NCBI GenBank assembly: GCA_019916065.1
Contig: CM034241.1
Span: 6,611,920-6,675,919 of the forward strand
DNA: 64,000 nt
Direction of reading: 5' to 3'
From: Vitellaria paradoxa
Taxonomy: Eukaryota; Streptophyta; Magnoliopsida; Ericales; Sapotaceae
Shown in pieces: positions 22,423 through 34,400 of the stretch. Every line of letters starts with the position of its first letter. Position 1 is the first letter of the stretch. The notes beneath the pieces were generated by a model. It saw nothing but the letters and a program-made list of their open reading frames with translations. It did no database searches and had not been told where the DNA came from. The position numbers and the translations under genes are program-made.

Positions 22423-25400
22423 ATGCCGGCTATGCCTGGGGTGGAAATTTTGATCTTGGCGTTCTTAGCCGCCGCCGTCGTGTTAGCGCCGGTGTCAGTG
22501 GTGTACAGCGGTGGATTGCCGGCGAGTGTTTCTGACTCTGGAAAGGGCTTTTCCAGCGACCCAGAGGGTCGAACTGGAGGTGCTAAGACACCGGGACCGA
22601 GCCAGGCACGCCCGAATCTTGCAAGGTGTCGTCGGCGGCGCGGTCGATTTCTCGGTCTTCGGTAGCTCCGATCCCTACCTAGTCGGGGTAGCGTTATCAA
22701 AATCCAATAAGCCCTCTATCTCTCTCTTAGTAGTTCATTCGGTATACAATTTGTTGTATAATCTTCTTACATATATGCTTACATATTATCTTAGCATCTA
22801 TTTCATGAGATTTGACTGCCACAAATGTATATCAAATGTATTCTGTGTGTTTATTTTGGCAGTTGACCTTAAAAGGGATATTCATGATTTTAAATATAAG
22901 TTATTGCCAAATATTTGGTTTTTGTTGTTCTTTGTGCTTGATTGTCTTTTATTATCTTGGGTCCATGATCTTTATGCATTTTTCGCATCCTTGTTTCTAC
23001 TGTATGTCATCATTTTCTTTAGGGTGTGCTTGGGAGTCAAAAGTTCATTGGTTCTGGGGGATTTTTTAAAGTGTGGGTTGGTGTTCATACAAACCATGCT
23101 GGGGAGTTTTAAGTGGTGGGTACAGGGTGTTCTCGTTGATTTGTTGAACACCTTATAACCATAAATGAGTAACCGTGAGTGGGATTTTTGTTTCAATTTT
23201 TTGAACACACCGATTGGGGGTTCTTATGGATTCATAATATTCTGGATAGTAATATCTTCATGAATATATTTAAATCCAAATTTGACATTCTTAACAAATC
23301 CTATTATTCACATTCTCATTTCGCGTAGCTGCAGCTCGGAGACTCTTTTTTTTTTTTTGGTGATTTGGATTTGAAGTGCTTCGGAGTTTTATTCTATGTG
23401 TCTAAACACCTACAACCATTGCAATGCTTCTTGCTTAACAAATAAACAATGGTATATGTGTCATTATATACGTAAACATCCATTAAAACATAATTACCAA
23501 GCATGGGTTCATTATTTTTAAACCCTTGTTCCTGAATATCTTAAAACGCATACCATTTAAACTATCAGAATCCATACTTTAAAACTCCCAAGCACAGCCT
23601 TAGTTTTTGTTCTAATACAGACTTCACTGGATAAAAATTGTCTAGTATCATATCAAATGAGGGGAAATTGAGTCATTGACTCTAATACTATAATAGTTTT
23701 GTTTTTTTACTGTGTTTGGGCTTATGTTTCCATTTTATTTGTATGAATTTTCAATTAAAAACTTCAATTTTGTGGATATATGGGTCTCTTTTAATTTCAT
23801 AATAATTGTATGGAAGACTATATTCCTTATTTTAAGTTTTTGATTTTACTATAGGCTTTATTTTACAAAGGTTAAATTGGGTTCTCCACCAAAGGAATTC
23901 AATGTGCAGATTGATACTGGAAGTGATGCCTTGTGGGTTACTTGCAATTCCTGCAATGACTGCCCCCAATCAAGTGAACTTGCTGTGAGTATTTGTTTCG
24001 CTACTTATATTAATTGTCCGCTTGATCTATTAACTTGTTAGACTGACCATATAATTTGGAGTATGTCCATTTACGGATAATGTGTTGTATATGTAGGTTG
24101 CACTCAATTTCTTCGACCCTGCCAGCTCAAGAACTGCTTCTCTGGTTTCTTGTTCAGATACAATATGTGCTTCTGTTGTTCAAACTACAGCTGCTCAATG
24201 CTCTGCTCAGAGTAATCAGTGTGGTTATTCATTTCAGTATGGAGATGGAAGTGGGACATCTGGTTTTTACGTATCTGATTTGCTGTATTTTGACACAATT
24301 ATGGGGGATTCAGTTGCCAACTCTTCCGCTCCAATTGTTTTCGGGTAAGCTGTTATCACTTCTGAGTATGGTGTTTCAATGTTGGAAAATGATTATCAGA
24401 TGGAAAGGATATATGTTCAGCGGAGTGACTGAAGAAGCTCCTTTTTCCAACCCATGACAATTATGTGGTTCCCTAGCATAACTTCAGTATTCTTCTTAAT
24501 TTACAAAAGTTGTTAAGCAAACATGACAGTGCTAAGTCAACATGACTTGCCAATCCTCTAATTGAACAACACCGACTAACTATGTTCTTTTGACCAAATA
24601 ATAGTAATAATAACTCTTAGGATATTGTAACTGGGAAAAAAAGGTGGATAATTATAGAACTGAATTAGGATTAAGATTAGTACTAGTAACTTGAAAAGAA
24701 GGATTAAGGTCAGCTGAATGAGGGCAGGAGAAGTAATGATATTAGCAGAATGCATCTTACACCTGCAATGACTTAGCAGCATAATCAGGAGTTCTGTGTA
24801 CACTTACAAACTTTTCATTTTTGTTTTCTAGTGCCATGCTCAAATGTCAATTTTTATCTGTATTTTTGTCGGCTGGAACTTAAACATTTGGATGGCTGTG
24901 TTGGAATATGTAAACAGGTGTAGCACCTATCAGTCTGGGGGCTTGACTAAGACAGATAAAGCAATCGATGGGATTTTAGGGTTTGGTCAACAGGATCTTT
25001 CTGTCATTTCACAGTTGTCATCACGAAGGATTACTCCCAAGGTGTTCTCCCATTGCTTGAAAGGAGAGGGTAATGGTGGCGGAATTCTAGTTCTAGGAGA
25101 AATTATGGATCCACGCATCGTCTATAGTCCCCTTGTCCCTTTACAGTATGTATTCTTCTTTTGTACTATGAAAATCTTTCTTCTTCTTATTGGTTATCTT
25201 TCATGGATATTATGGCCATATATGACAGTGGGCAATTCAAGTATGCTACATCCAAGGTGTTTGGTTCAGCATGATTGTAGCATTTGCATATAATATTTAT
25301 TTACCAATTCAATTAACCTTCCACTTCAACTGTGCTCTGCAGTTGATTCCAGTAATTCAACCTGCACACCCTAATGGTCCAATTGGACATGCTGATTTAT

Positions 25401-28400
25401 CTAATATCAAACATGTATGGCTTATTTGAAATTAAATATATCTAGATGGATGGATATGTAGGTCATGATTGGGGTTTAGTGAAGATGGTTTCTAGATACT
25501 TGGGAAGGCCCGTGTCTAGTTTGATTCCAATAATTCAACCTGCACACCCTAATGGTCCAATTGGACATGCTGATTTATCTAATATCAAACATGTATGGCT
25601 TATTTGAAATTAAATATGTTAGAATTTAGGAGTGATATGATTTTATTTCTTATTTTGGATTAATATAGGATTAATTAGGATTGATATGATATTTCCTTGT
25701 CTTAATTTCTTTCCTTATGTGATGTAAGTTTTGGATTATAAATAAGACCTTAGGGAGAAGAGAAAAATTAATGCACTCTCTCCTTTTTTTTCTTTCATGT
25801 TTTTCAACTTGGTATCAGAGCGCTATTACATAATTAAAAAAAAAAAAAATTAGGGCAGAAAGGGGTTGGAACTTTTGTCTTGCCGCCGGCCGGTCCTCCG
25901 GTCATCGGAATTGATCGCTGACCATCCTAGGAGAGTCGCCGGCCGCTGACGACCCTCACCCACTTGAGCACGTCGCCGGAGTAGCACGGACGCGCCCTCA
26001 CGCGCCGTCTGCCGCTGCTGCCCAATCCTCACGTGCCGGCCTCCTCTTGGCGCGTGTAGGCGCGTGAACCTCCGGCATCTCTCCGACGTCGAACGGCGAT
26101 GCTCGCCTGAAGTAGGAGAGTCATCCCGTTGCTCCTGATCTGGTTCTTCGTTGTTGTTGGTGTGATTTGTTCTTGTTCTGGATTCCCTTCGTTGATGGTT
26201 CCCTCTGTTGTTGCTGATCTGTGATGCTTCCTCGTTGGTGTCTTGATCTGATTCCTCCTTTGTTGATTGTTGTGGTTTGCTTCTTCGTTGCTGATGTTCT
26301 ACTGCTGATATGTTAATGTCCTGTGATGCTGATTGATCTGGTTCTCCTTGCTGCTTCTAATCTGGTTCTCTCTTACTGATTGATGTGGTTTGCTCCTTTG
26401 TTGCTGATGATTTGTTGCTGCTTCTATTTACGGTTGCTGATCTGCTAATGCCCTGTTGATACTCTACTGATCTAGTTTTATCCTGTTCCCGTTGGTGTCT
26501 TAATTGTTGATTTGGTAATTCTCTCTCTTGTTGATTTCGGTTTCCTGTTTATTATTCATGGCCGAAGGGAAAGTTAATGTTATTGAACCGAAATCAATAT
26601 TAATGAAAGATGAAGATGTTCCTCAGTCGATTACTTCTAAGAAATTAAATGGATTAAACTATTTGGCTTGGGCCCATGCTGTGAAGGTGTTTCTTCGTGG
26701 GAAGAAGAAACTGAAACTTCTTACTGATCTTTCACCCAAATCAGATAATATTGAGTATGATGATTGGTTGAGTGAAGATTCTGTTGTTATGGGCTGGTTA
26801 TGGCACAGTCTTGAGCCCCACATTGTCACTACGGTAGAGTTTTGTGATTCTTTAAAGAAAATATGGGATTCTCTTGCTGACTCATTCTCCCAACAGAATA
26901 ATGTCTCACGAGTGTTTGAGTTATATGAGCAGATTTTTGCAACCAAACAGGGTGGTCGTCCTCTTTCAGAATATTACAGTGTCCTTAAGAACCTTTGGGA
27001 TTAACTGTTACAGTATAGGCCCTTTACTACTGACCTTGAGCAACAAAAGCGACACTGAGAAGATTTTATGATTGCCTCCCTTCTCTTTGGGCTTGATTCT
27101 GACCTACGTAGCTTCAAAGGTCAAATTCTTGCTAGTGAGACTTTACCTACAGCTGCCAATGCTTACTCTCGCCTTTTGCGATCATCCTTAGGTTATCATG
27201 CTCAAAGTCAAGCCACTACTTCTGAAACATCTGCCTTGATCTCCACTGACACTGCTACAGGAGCCTTTCGCGGTAGTATGCGTGGACGTGGTCATTCTTC
27301 TCGAGGCTCATCGTGTGGTGGTCGCTCTTCTCAAGGGCGAGGGGATCGGAAATGCTTTCACTGTGGTCGTACCAATCACACCGAGCCTTATTGTTGGGCC
27401 AAGTATGGTAAACCGGATCAAGCTCATCATGTGTCAGATGGTTCTACTCCTGTCACGTCCACCCAGTCGACACACACTGCTTCAGAACCGTCAAGTTCCA
27501 ATAGTGATCTTGCTACCCAACTTAGTGAGCTATTGCAAACCCTTCGGAAACCTCATCCATCTACTTCCACTATTACCTTGGCAAATTTAGGTAATATCGC
27601 TTGTACTGCTTCCACTCCATCTTCCTGGGTCATTGATTCTGGTGCAAGCTCTCATATTTCTGGTAAATCCTCCTTATTCTCTCATTTAGATCCCATTAAT
27701 CATCATGTTGTTTTAGCTGATGGATCTTCCCGACCTGTACAAGGACAAGGAGTTATTTCTCCTCATCCTTCAATTCATTTACCTCAGTGTCTTTATGCAC
27801 CTAATTTTTCATTCAATTTACTTTCTGTTATCCAATTAACCAAATCCTTACATTGTTCTGTAACCTTTTCTCCTACCTCTTGTGTATTTTAGGACCTCAA
27901 GAACAAGAGGACGATTGGTTTGGGGCATGAGAAAGACAGGCTCTATTATCTTGATCCAGCTAGCTTTTCTACTGCCGCTTCACCTACTTTGAGTGCGACA
28001 GTCTCTCCACTCCAATGGCATTTCCGTCTTGGGCATCCTTTATTAAATAAATTGAAGTTTGTCATTTCTCATTTAAGTCCTGTATCGAGTCTAGATTGTG
28101 AGGCTTGCCAGCTTGGCAAGCACCACCGTAGTTCTTTTTCTAGTCATGGTGTCAGTTGTCAACCAGAACCTTTTGATTTAGTTCATACTGATATTTGGGG
28201 ACTATCTCGAATTACTAGTATTAATGGTTTTCAATATTTTGTATTTTTGTTGATGATCATTCTCGCATGACTTGGTTATTTTTGATGAAACAGAGGTCTG
28301 GTTTACCATACATTGTGACTCGCTTTTATAATGAGATTCTTACCCAATTTAACAAACGTATCAAAATTTTTCGATCAGATAACGCTCTAGAATATGTACA

Positions 28401-31400
28401 ATCTGTTATGGAAACCTTTTGTACTGATCGAGGTATTATCCATTAGACACATGTATTCATACCTCCCAACAAATGGTGTCGCCGAGCGCAAACATCGTCA
28501 TTTGCTCGATGTTGCTCGTACTATGATGTTTAATATGCATGTGTCCAAACCTTTTTGGGGGGATGCTGTTCTCACTGCTTGTTTTCTCATTAATAGGATG
28601 CCATCTACTGTGTTAGATAACAAGTCTTCTTTTTCTATCTTGTATCCTGAGGGTAATTCTTTTCCTCTTACTCCTCGAGTCTTTGGTTGTGTGGCCTTTG
28701 TTCATATTCTGGATCCTGGTTTAGATAAGTTATCTCCTCGTTCTCGAAAATGCATGTTTTTAGGCTATTCTCATACTTAGAAAGGGTATCATTGTTATCA
28801 CCCACCTTCTCGTAAGTATTTTGTAAGTGCTGATGTTACTTTTTTTGAATCCACACCCTTCTTCTCTGACTCTGGGACTCAATTATACCATGACCTACTA
28901 TCCAGCATGCAGGGGGAGTCATATCCTACTCGTGAGGGGGAAGACTAGTCCGGGAAACCCTAGTCCTACATTACCTTTATCTTTTTCTCACCCTTCTGTG
29001 CAGGAATCTCAGCAAAATCAGTTATAGGTATACCAGCGGGATCAGAATAGACATGTTGTTTCTTATGGCCCATCCAACTCGTCAGATTTGTCTGAGGTCC
29101 AAACCTCTGCTCCATCTCCCTCTAATGATGATTTACCCATTGCTCTACGTCGATATAAGCGTGCTTGCACCCAACATCCTCTTGCTAAATTTGTTTCATA
29201 TCATCGTGCTTCCCCTTGTTTGTATTCTTTTATTTGTGCCTTATCTTCAGTCTCTCTTCCAGTCTCATATCAAGCAGCGTTGTCTTCACCTGAGTGGAAG
29301 CGTGCCATGGATGAGGAAATGGAGGCACTTTATGCAAATCATACTTGGGACCTAGCCAAATTACCTTCCGGGAAGAAAACAGTGGGCTGTTGTTGGGTTT
29401 ATAACGTCAAGTATCTTCCGGATGGGTCAGTTGAGCGGCTTAAAGCACGCCTTGTTGCTAAAGGTTATACTCAGACTTATGGCGTTGATTATCTAGTGAC
29501 CTTCTCTCCAGTTGCTCGTCTCAATTCAGTTCGCATTCTTCTTGCTGTGACTGTAAGTCGATCTTGGCCACTTTACCAGCTGGATATTAAAAATGCTTTT
29601 CTTCATGATGAACTCCACGAAGAGGTTTATATGGATCAACCATCAGGTTATGTGGTTCCTGGGAGTGAACACTTAGTCTGCCGATTACGTAGGTCCTTGT
29701 ATGGTCTGAAACAATCCCCTCGTGCTTGGTTTGATCGCTTTAGTGTCGTTCTACTCAAGTATGGTCTGCAACAGTTTACCTCAGATTATTCCGTCTTTAC
29801 TCTGCATTCCTCTACTGGTACAATTGTGTTAATTGTATATGTTGATGACATCATTATTCGGGCGATGACGCCACAGGCATTGCTGATTTAAAAACTCATT
29901 TGAGTCACCACTTTCACACCAAAGACTTGGGTGCCCTCCGTTACTTTCTTGACATTGAAATAGCACGATCCAACATAGGACTTATGCTTTCCCAGCGCAA
30001 GTATATTTTAGATCTTTTATCTGAGATTGGCTTACTTGGTTCTCGGCCTGCTGAAACTCCCATGGATGCCTCTGTTAAACTTGATGCTACTACTGGCTCA
30101 CCATTTTCTGATGTGGGTCGATATCGACGACTGGTAGGGAAGTTGATTTATCTCACAGTCACTTCTCTTGACATTACTTATGCGGTCCATATTGTCAGTC
30201 AATTTATGCATGCTCCTCGTGACACCCACTTTGAAGCAGTCTGTCGTATTTTACGTTATCTGAAGGGTGCTCCTGGTTGCGGTTTGTTTTATCGTCCTTC
30301 TTCTCTGTTGGTGACCGGCTATAATGACGCTGATTGGGTTGGAAATCGTGATGATCGAAGGTCCACTTCGGGTTACTATACCTTTGTTGGTAATAATTTA
30401 GTTGCTTGGCGCAGCAAGAAACAACAAGTCGTGGCTCGTTCAAGTGCTGAGGCTGAGTATTGTGCTATGGCTCATACTGCTTCTGAAATGTTCTGGGTTC
30501 GTTCACTACTTTGGGATTTTGGTGTTGATGTTCCTGCTCCTATGGCTATGCATTGTGACAATCAAGCTGCCATCTTTATTGCAAATAATCCTGTGTTTCA
30601 CGAACGTACCAAACACATTGAGGTTGATTGTCATTTTATTCGGGACTTGTTGCTTCGTAAAGAGCTGAGCACTCCGTTTGTTCGATCCTCTTCTCAATTG
30701 GCTGATCTTCTCACAAAACCATTACCTCGGTCTTCATTTCAGAATCTTTCATCCAAGTTGGGCATTTTTGACTTATATGCTCCAGCTTGAGGGGGAGTGT
30801 TAGAATTTAGGAGTGATATGATTTTATTTCCTATTTTGGATTGATATAGGATTAATTAGGATTGATATGATATTTCCTTGTCTTAGTTTCTTTCCTTATA
30901 TGATGTAAGTTTTGGATTATAAATAAGACCTTAGGGAGAAGAGAAAAATTAATTCACTCTCTCTTTTTTTTTTCTTTCTTGTTTTTCAACTAAATATATC
31001 TAGATGGATGGATATGTAGGTCATGATTGGGGTTTAGTGAAGATGGTTTCTAGATATTTGGGAAGTCCTGTATCTAGTTTGCAGGTCTAAGAGAGTTTAC
31101 AATCAATTGTTGGCTAAAGGTTACTAGATGTTCGTCTCTCTTCTGAAACTTGTGTACATATGATCCTATGTCACCATGAATTCAGCCATGGCGTTCCCAT
31201 TGTCATCTTCTGTCCAAATCTATATTTCACATATATGTTTAATGAGCGCAGCAAACTTTTTTAAGTGACCACAAAAATTTCCAACCTTTTCTTTTCAACA
31301 TTTTTTCCACTTAAGCAACTGTCGTGAAATCATGACTTAACTGTTTTTATTTGGGTTGGATGAGCACCTGCTTAATCCTATGAACAATGGTAACTTCTTC

Positions 31401-34400
31401 TAAACTGTTGTACCACTGTCTTTCTGTGTTTATTATATCATGTATTTTTCATTTCTATTATCTCTTTCCTACTGGATTAGTTTGTTTTTAGGGATTCTTC
31501 GTTAAATTTGCTTTTAACTGTATTCTTTACCTTGCTTTCCACTTCTTTTAGCTTCTAAAGTTACTATTTTTTTTCATGTCACTAATTAAAGTTAGCCTTG
31601 GACTAAAATCTCCATGCCATCTTATGAATACTTGTTCTCTCGCCATTAAAATTTTATTGCAGCATATCCTTTCAGAGAAGATTTCACCACATCTTTTCAT
31701 TTTCCACCATACCTGGTTTTGTAAGATGACTTATGAACCTGGTATTTTATTTTATTTTTTTATAAGTAACTTATGAACCTGGTATTTGTTTGCCCATTTC
31801 CACTGTAGCCAGTTTTCTGCTGCTTCTTAACTTTTGAATATAACTCCTTTCTTTATATAGTCTTGGCAGTGGCTTTGTAAATGATATCATCTTACCACGA
31901 GATGTTGAACATATGGCTATTTAAGTTGGTTTCATGAAGAATTTCTTTTGTATTTGGGTGGCAATGACATTCCCCTTGATGCCTTTTTGTTTTAATCAAA
32001 TTTATTTTACTTATTAAAAAAATCCTAACCACGCAATGGCTGGGTCTGTTTAAACTATCAGCTTCTCAGGTTATGTTAGCACATTGTAGGCTATGCAATT
32101 CTTAGTGGATATTGTTATTACTCCTTAACAGTAAACAAATTTGAAGGACACAGTGTAAGTGGTGAAACATTGTTAAGTAGGCACGTTTCAGGCAGTGAAA
32201 GTATCAAACTCTAAACTGTTCTGCTGGGGTTGCATTCCAACCCGAGTAACCTAGTTGATTTGCCTAATGCATGTTGAAGGGTTCTTAGAATTTGCAGTTA
32301 GGCCAAAGATTTGGATATTTTGTTAATAAGAAAGATTAAAAAAGATTCATTGACAAAGATTTGGATATCCAGTGATCTCCAGTGAGGCCAAAGATTTGGA
32401 TTTCCAGTGATCTCGATGCTGTAAGAGTGTTGGAACAGGCTCTGAACAATGGCTAGGGCTTTGTACTGTAGCAATTTTTGGGCCTTCAACTTAGGACGAA
32501 ATTTAGGAAAATTAGGATTTTCAGCTTTGATACCAAAAGCTGAGGAGGGACAATTGCAGAAGAAGAGAAGTCAAGCAAGGAAAGAGATAAATAAGCCAAG
32601 AAGAGAAAAATCTCAGGGAGAGATACCAAGAGAGAGAAAGCTTAGAGAGAGAAGAAACAAGAGGAGAAGGGAGGGAGAAAACCAGTTGCAAGCTATTCAT
32701 TCATATTCGTCTTCATCATTAAAGCATAAGAATTAGCATTCAAGCAACACTTGAATAGAAAACAAAAGGCAAATCAATAGTCTATCCTAGATTCCTAGGG
32801 CAAGCTACAAGAATAACCTACTGTAGACGAAGAATCTATATTCAAGGGAAATGTTCTTGACTCAACGGTCCCAAGGGGAAATGTCCCTATCAATATCTAT
32901 ATGTGCCCTCATATTACTTCTAATTAAACTAAAAATTTTGCTGCAAGAAGCGAGTGCTTTTGCATTTTTTTTTTTCGTATGTGCAGTGGTAAAATGTTAT
33001 TCTAATTTATGTTACTTTGTAATTAGAGTAAAACTTTGCTGCCAGAAGCTAGTGCTTTTGCCATATGCACGGGAGGATATGGCAACTTGGACAATGTAAA
33101 TATCTATTTTTTGGCCTAATTGATTTTTTGCTAATCTTAAATTATCAGGCCACACTATAATTTATACCTACAGAGCATTGCTGTCAATGGGCAAGTGTTA
33201 CCCATTGATCCGGCTGTTTTTGAAACATCAAACAACCGAGGAACCATTGTGGATTCTGGAACAACTTTGGCATACCTGGTGGAAGAAGCTTATGATCCTT
33301 TTGTCAGTGCTGTAAGTTTGTACTTTTCTTTTATTTTCTTCAAAGTTTCTGTTTTTATGGGAGGGACAAAATTAGGGGAACTGGTGGCTTGTACCAGTGA
33401 AACTGGATCAAAATTTACAAAGCCCTAGACAATGAAGAAAAGGAAAAGTTCAACTTTTCTAGGAATTTGGTCAAGAAGAAAGGGAAGAGTTTCTTTGGGA
33501 AATTAGGCATCACGTTTCCATGTACTTTTTTTTTTTCAAAAGAAAACATGGCATGTTATTTCTGTGAAAGTTGGCCACTACTATTTGGTTTTCCTCTTTA
33601 TCCATTCTACCTTTATTGACTTCTTTCTTATGGGTTTATGGATAATGTTGGTAATGTTAATTGAGGGATAAAAAAAATTTGAATTATGATATTCAAATGG
33701 AAATACTCTTTGCTTGTAATATTCTGGGCAGACTTTCTACTTAACCCAAATTCTTGTTGAAATGTTAGTTTTCTTCTTGTTTTCCCAGCATCTTCTTTCC
33801 AACCAAACAGGGTCTAAAGATCTTAGAACAAGCACGGAGGCTTTTGTATTTGGCTTAGCAAACTGGATTCCTATAATAATGTGGTTCTGGTCCTGAACAG
33901 GGATGTGGTTGATTACACATTGAACATGTTGAAGGGCTTTCTAATAGTTTGTCCATCCCAGTTGACCTGATTCCTTGTTCCCATGATAAGGATTCTGTAA
34001 ATTGGAGAAGTTCTCAAGTGACTTATTAGCTTCTGTATTTCGATTTCCTGCTCTAGTTTTTTACTTGACTACCCAAACAGTTCATATGCTGGTTGTTCCT
34101 GTAAATTGACAGCAAAAGAACTATTTACAATCCATCTCAAGTCTAACCACAATCCTTTATTAATATAATTGACTACACTGTGTTGGCTAACATGCATTGG
34201 GTGAAATGTTCGTATTCTCTGGGTGGCTAACTAGTTAATGCAAGCTTGCATTTTTTATTTGGAAAAAATTGCATGGATTTCACGGACAATCTGGTTTGAA
34301 GCTTATTTGCATACCAACTTTTGCAGATGACTGCTATTGTTTCACAATCTGCGACACCCATCATTTCAGAAGGAAACCAATGTTATCTGTTACCCACCAG

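Larger units (their letters stand above)
25617..30991 (+). mobile_element. Full-length Ty1/copia-type LTR retrotransposon, coding capacity broken
   Basis: Two LTRs (25617-25809, 30798-30991) of 193 and 194 bp flank gag, protease, integrase, reverse transcriptase and RNase H in the Copia order. The element is bounded by the 5-bp duplication AAATA (25612-25616 and 30992-30996). The uninterrupted target sequence exists in the neighbouring 178-bp repeat copy, which proves the boundaries. Same orientation as the host gene. The LTRs differ at about seven positions plus one indel by eye (about 96% identical), implying a fairly recent insertion. Several stops and at least four frame changes make the open frames non-functional. 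Lineage within Copia not assigned. Confidence 0.95.
25146..33148 (+). other. Protease intron 4, 8.0 kb
   Basis: Both flanking exons are in phase (CA|G coding glutamine). The intron holds the 178-bp tandem duplication, the Copia element and a decayed retroelement leader near 32.5-32.9 kb. In 31079-32300 I see no gene. Near 32340-32415 a short AAAGATTTGGATATCCAGTG word is repeated. Confidence 0.8.

Noticed and set aside
22356..22700. Minus-strand open frame of 114 codons opposite protease exon 1
   Set aside because: Low-complexity Arg/Pro-rich product of a GC-rich exon; the plus strand has the real signal peptide and propeptide.
32449..32736. Arg/Glu-rich open frame
   Set aside because: It comes from a purine-rich stretch and has no domain or splice context; the complement looks like a retroelement leader.
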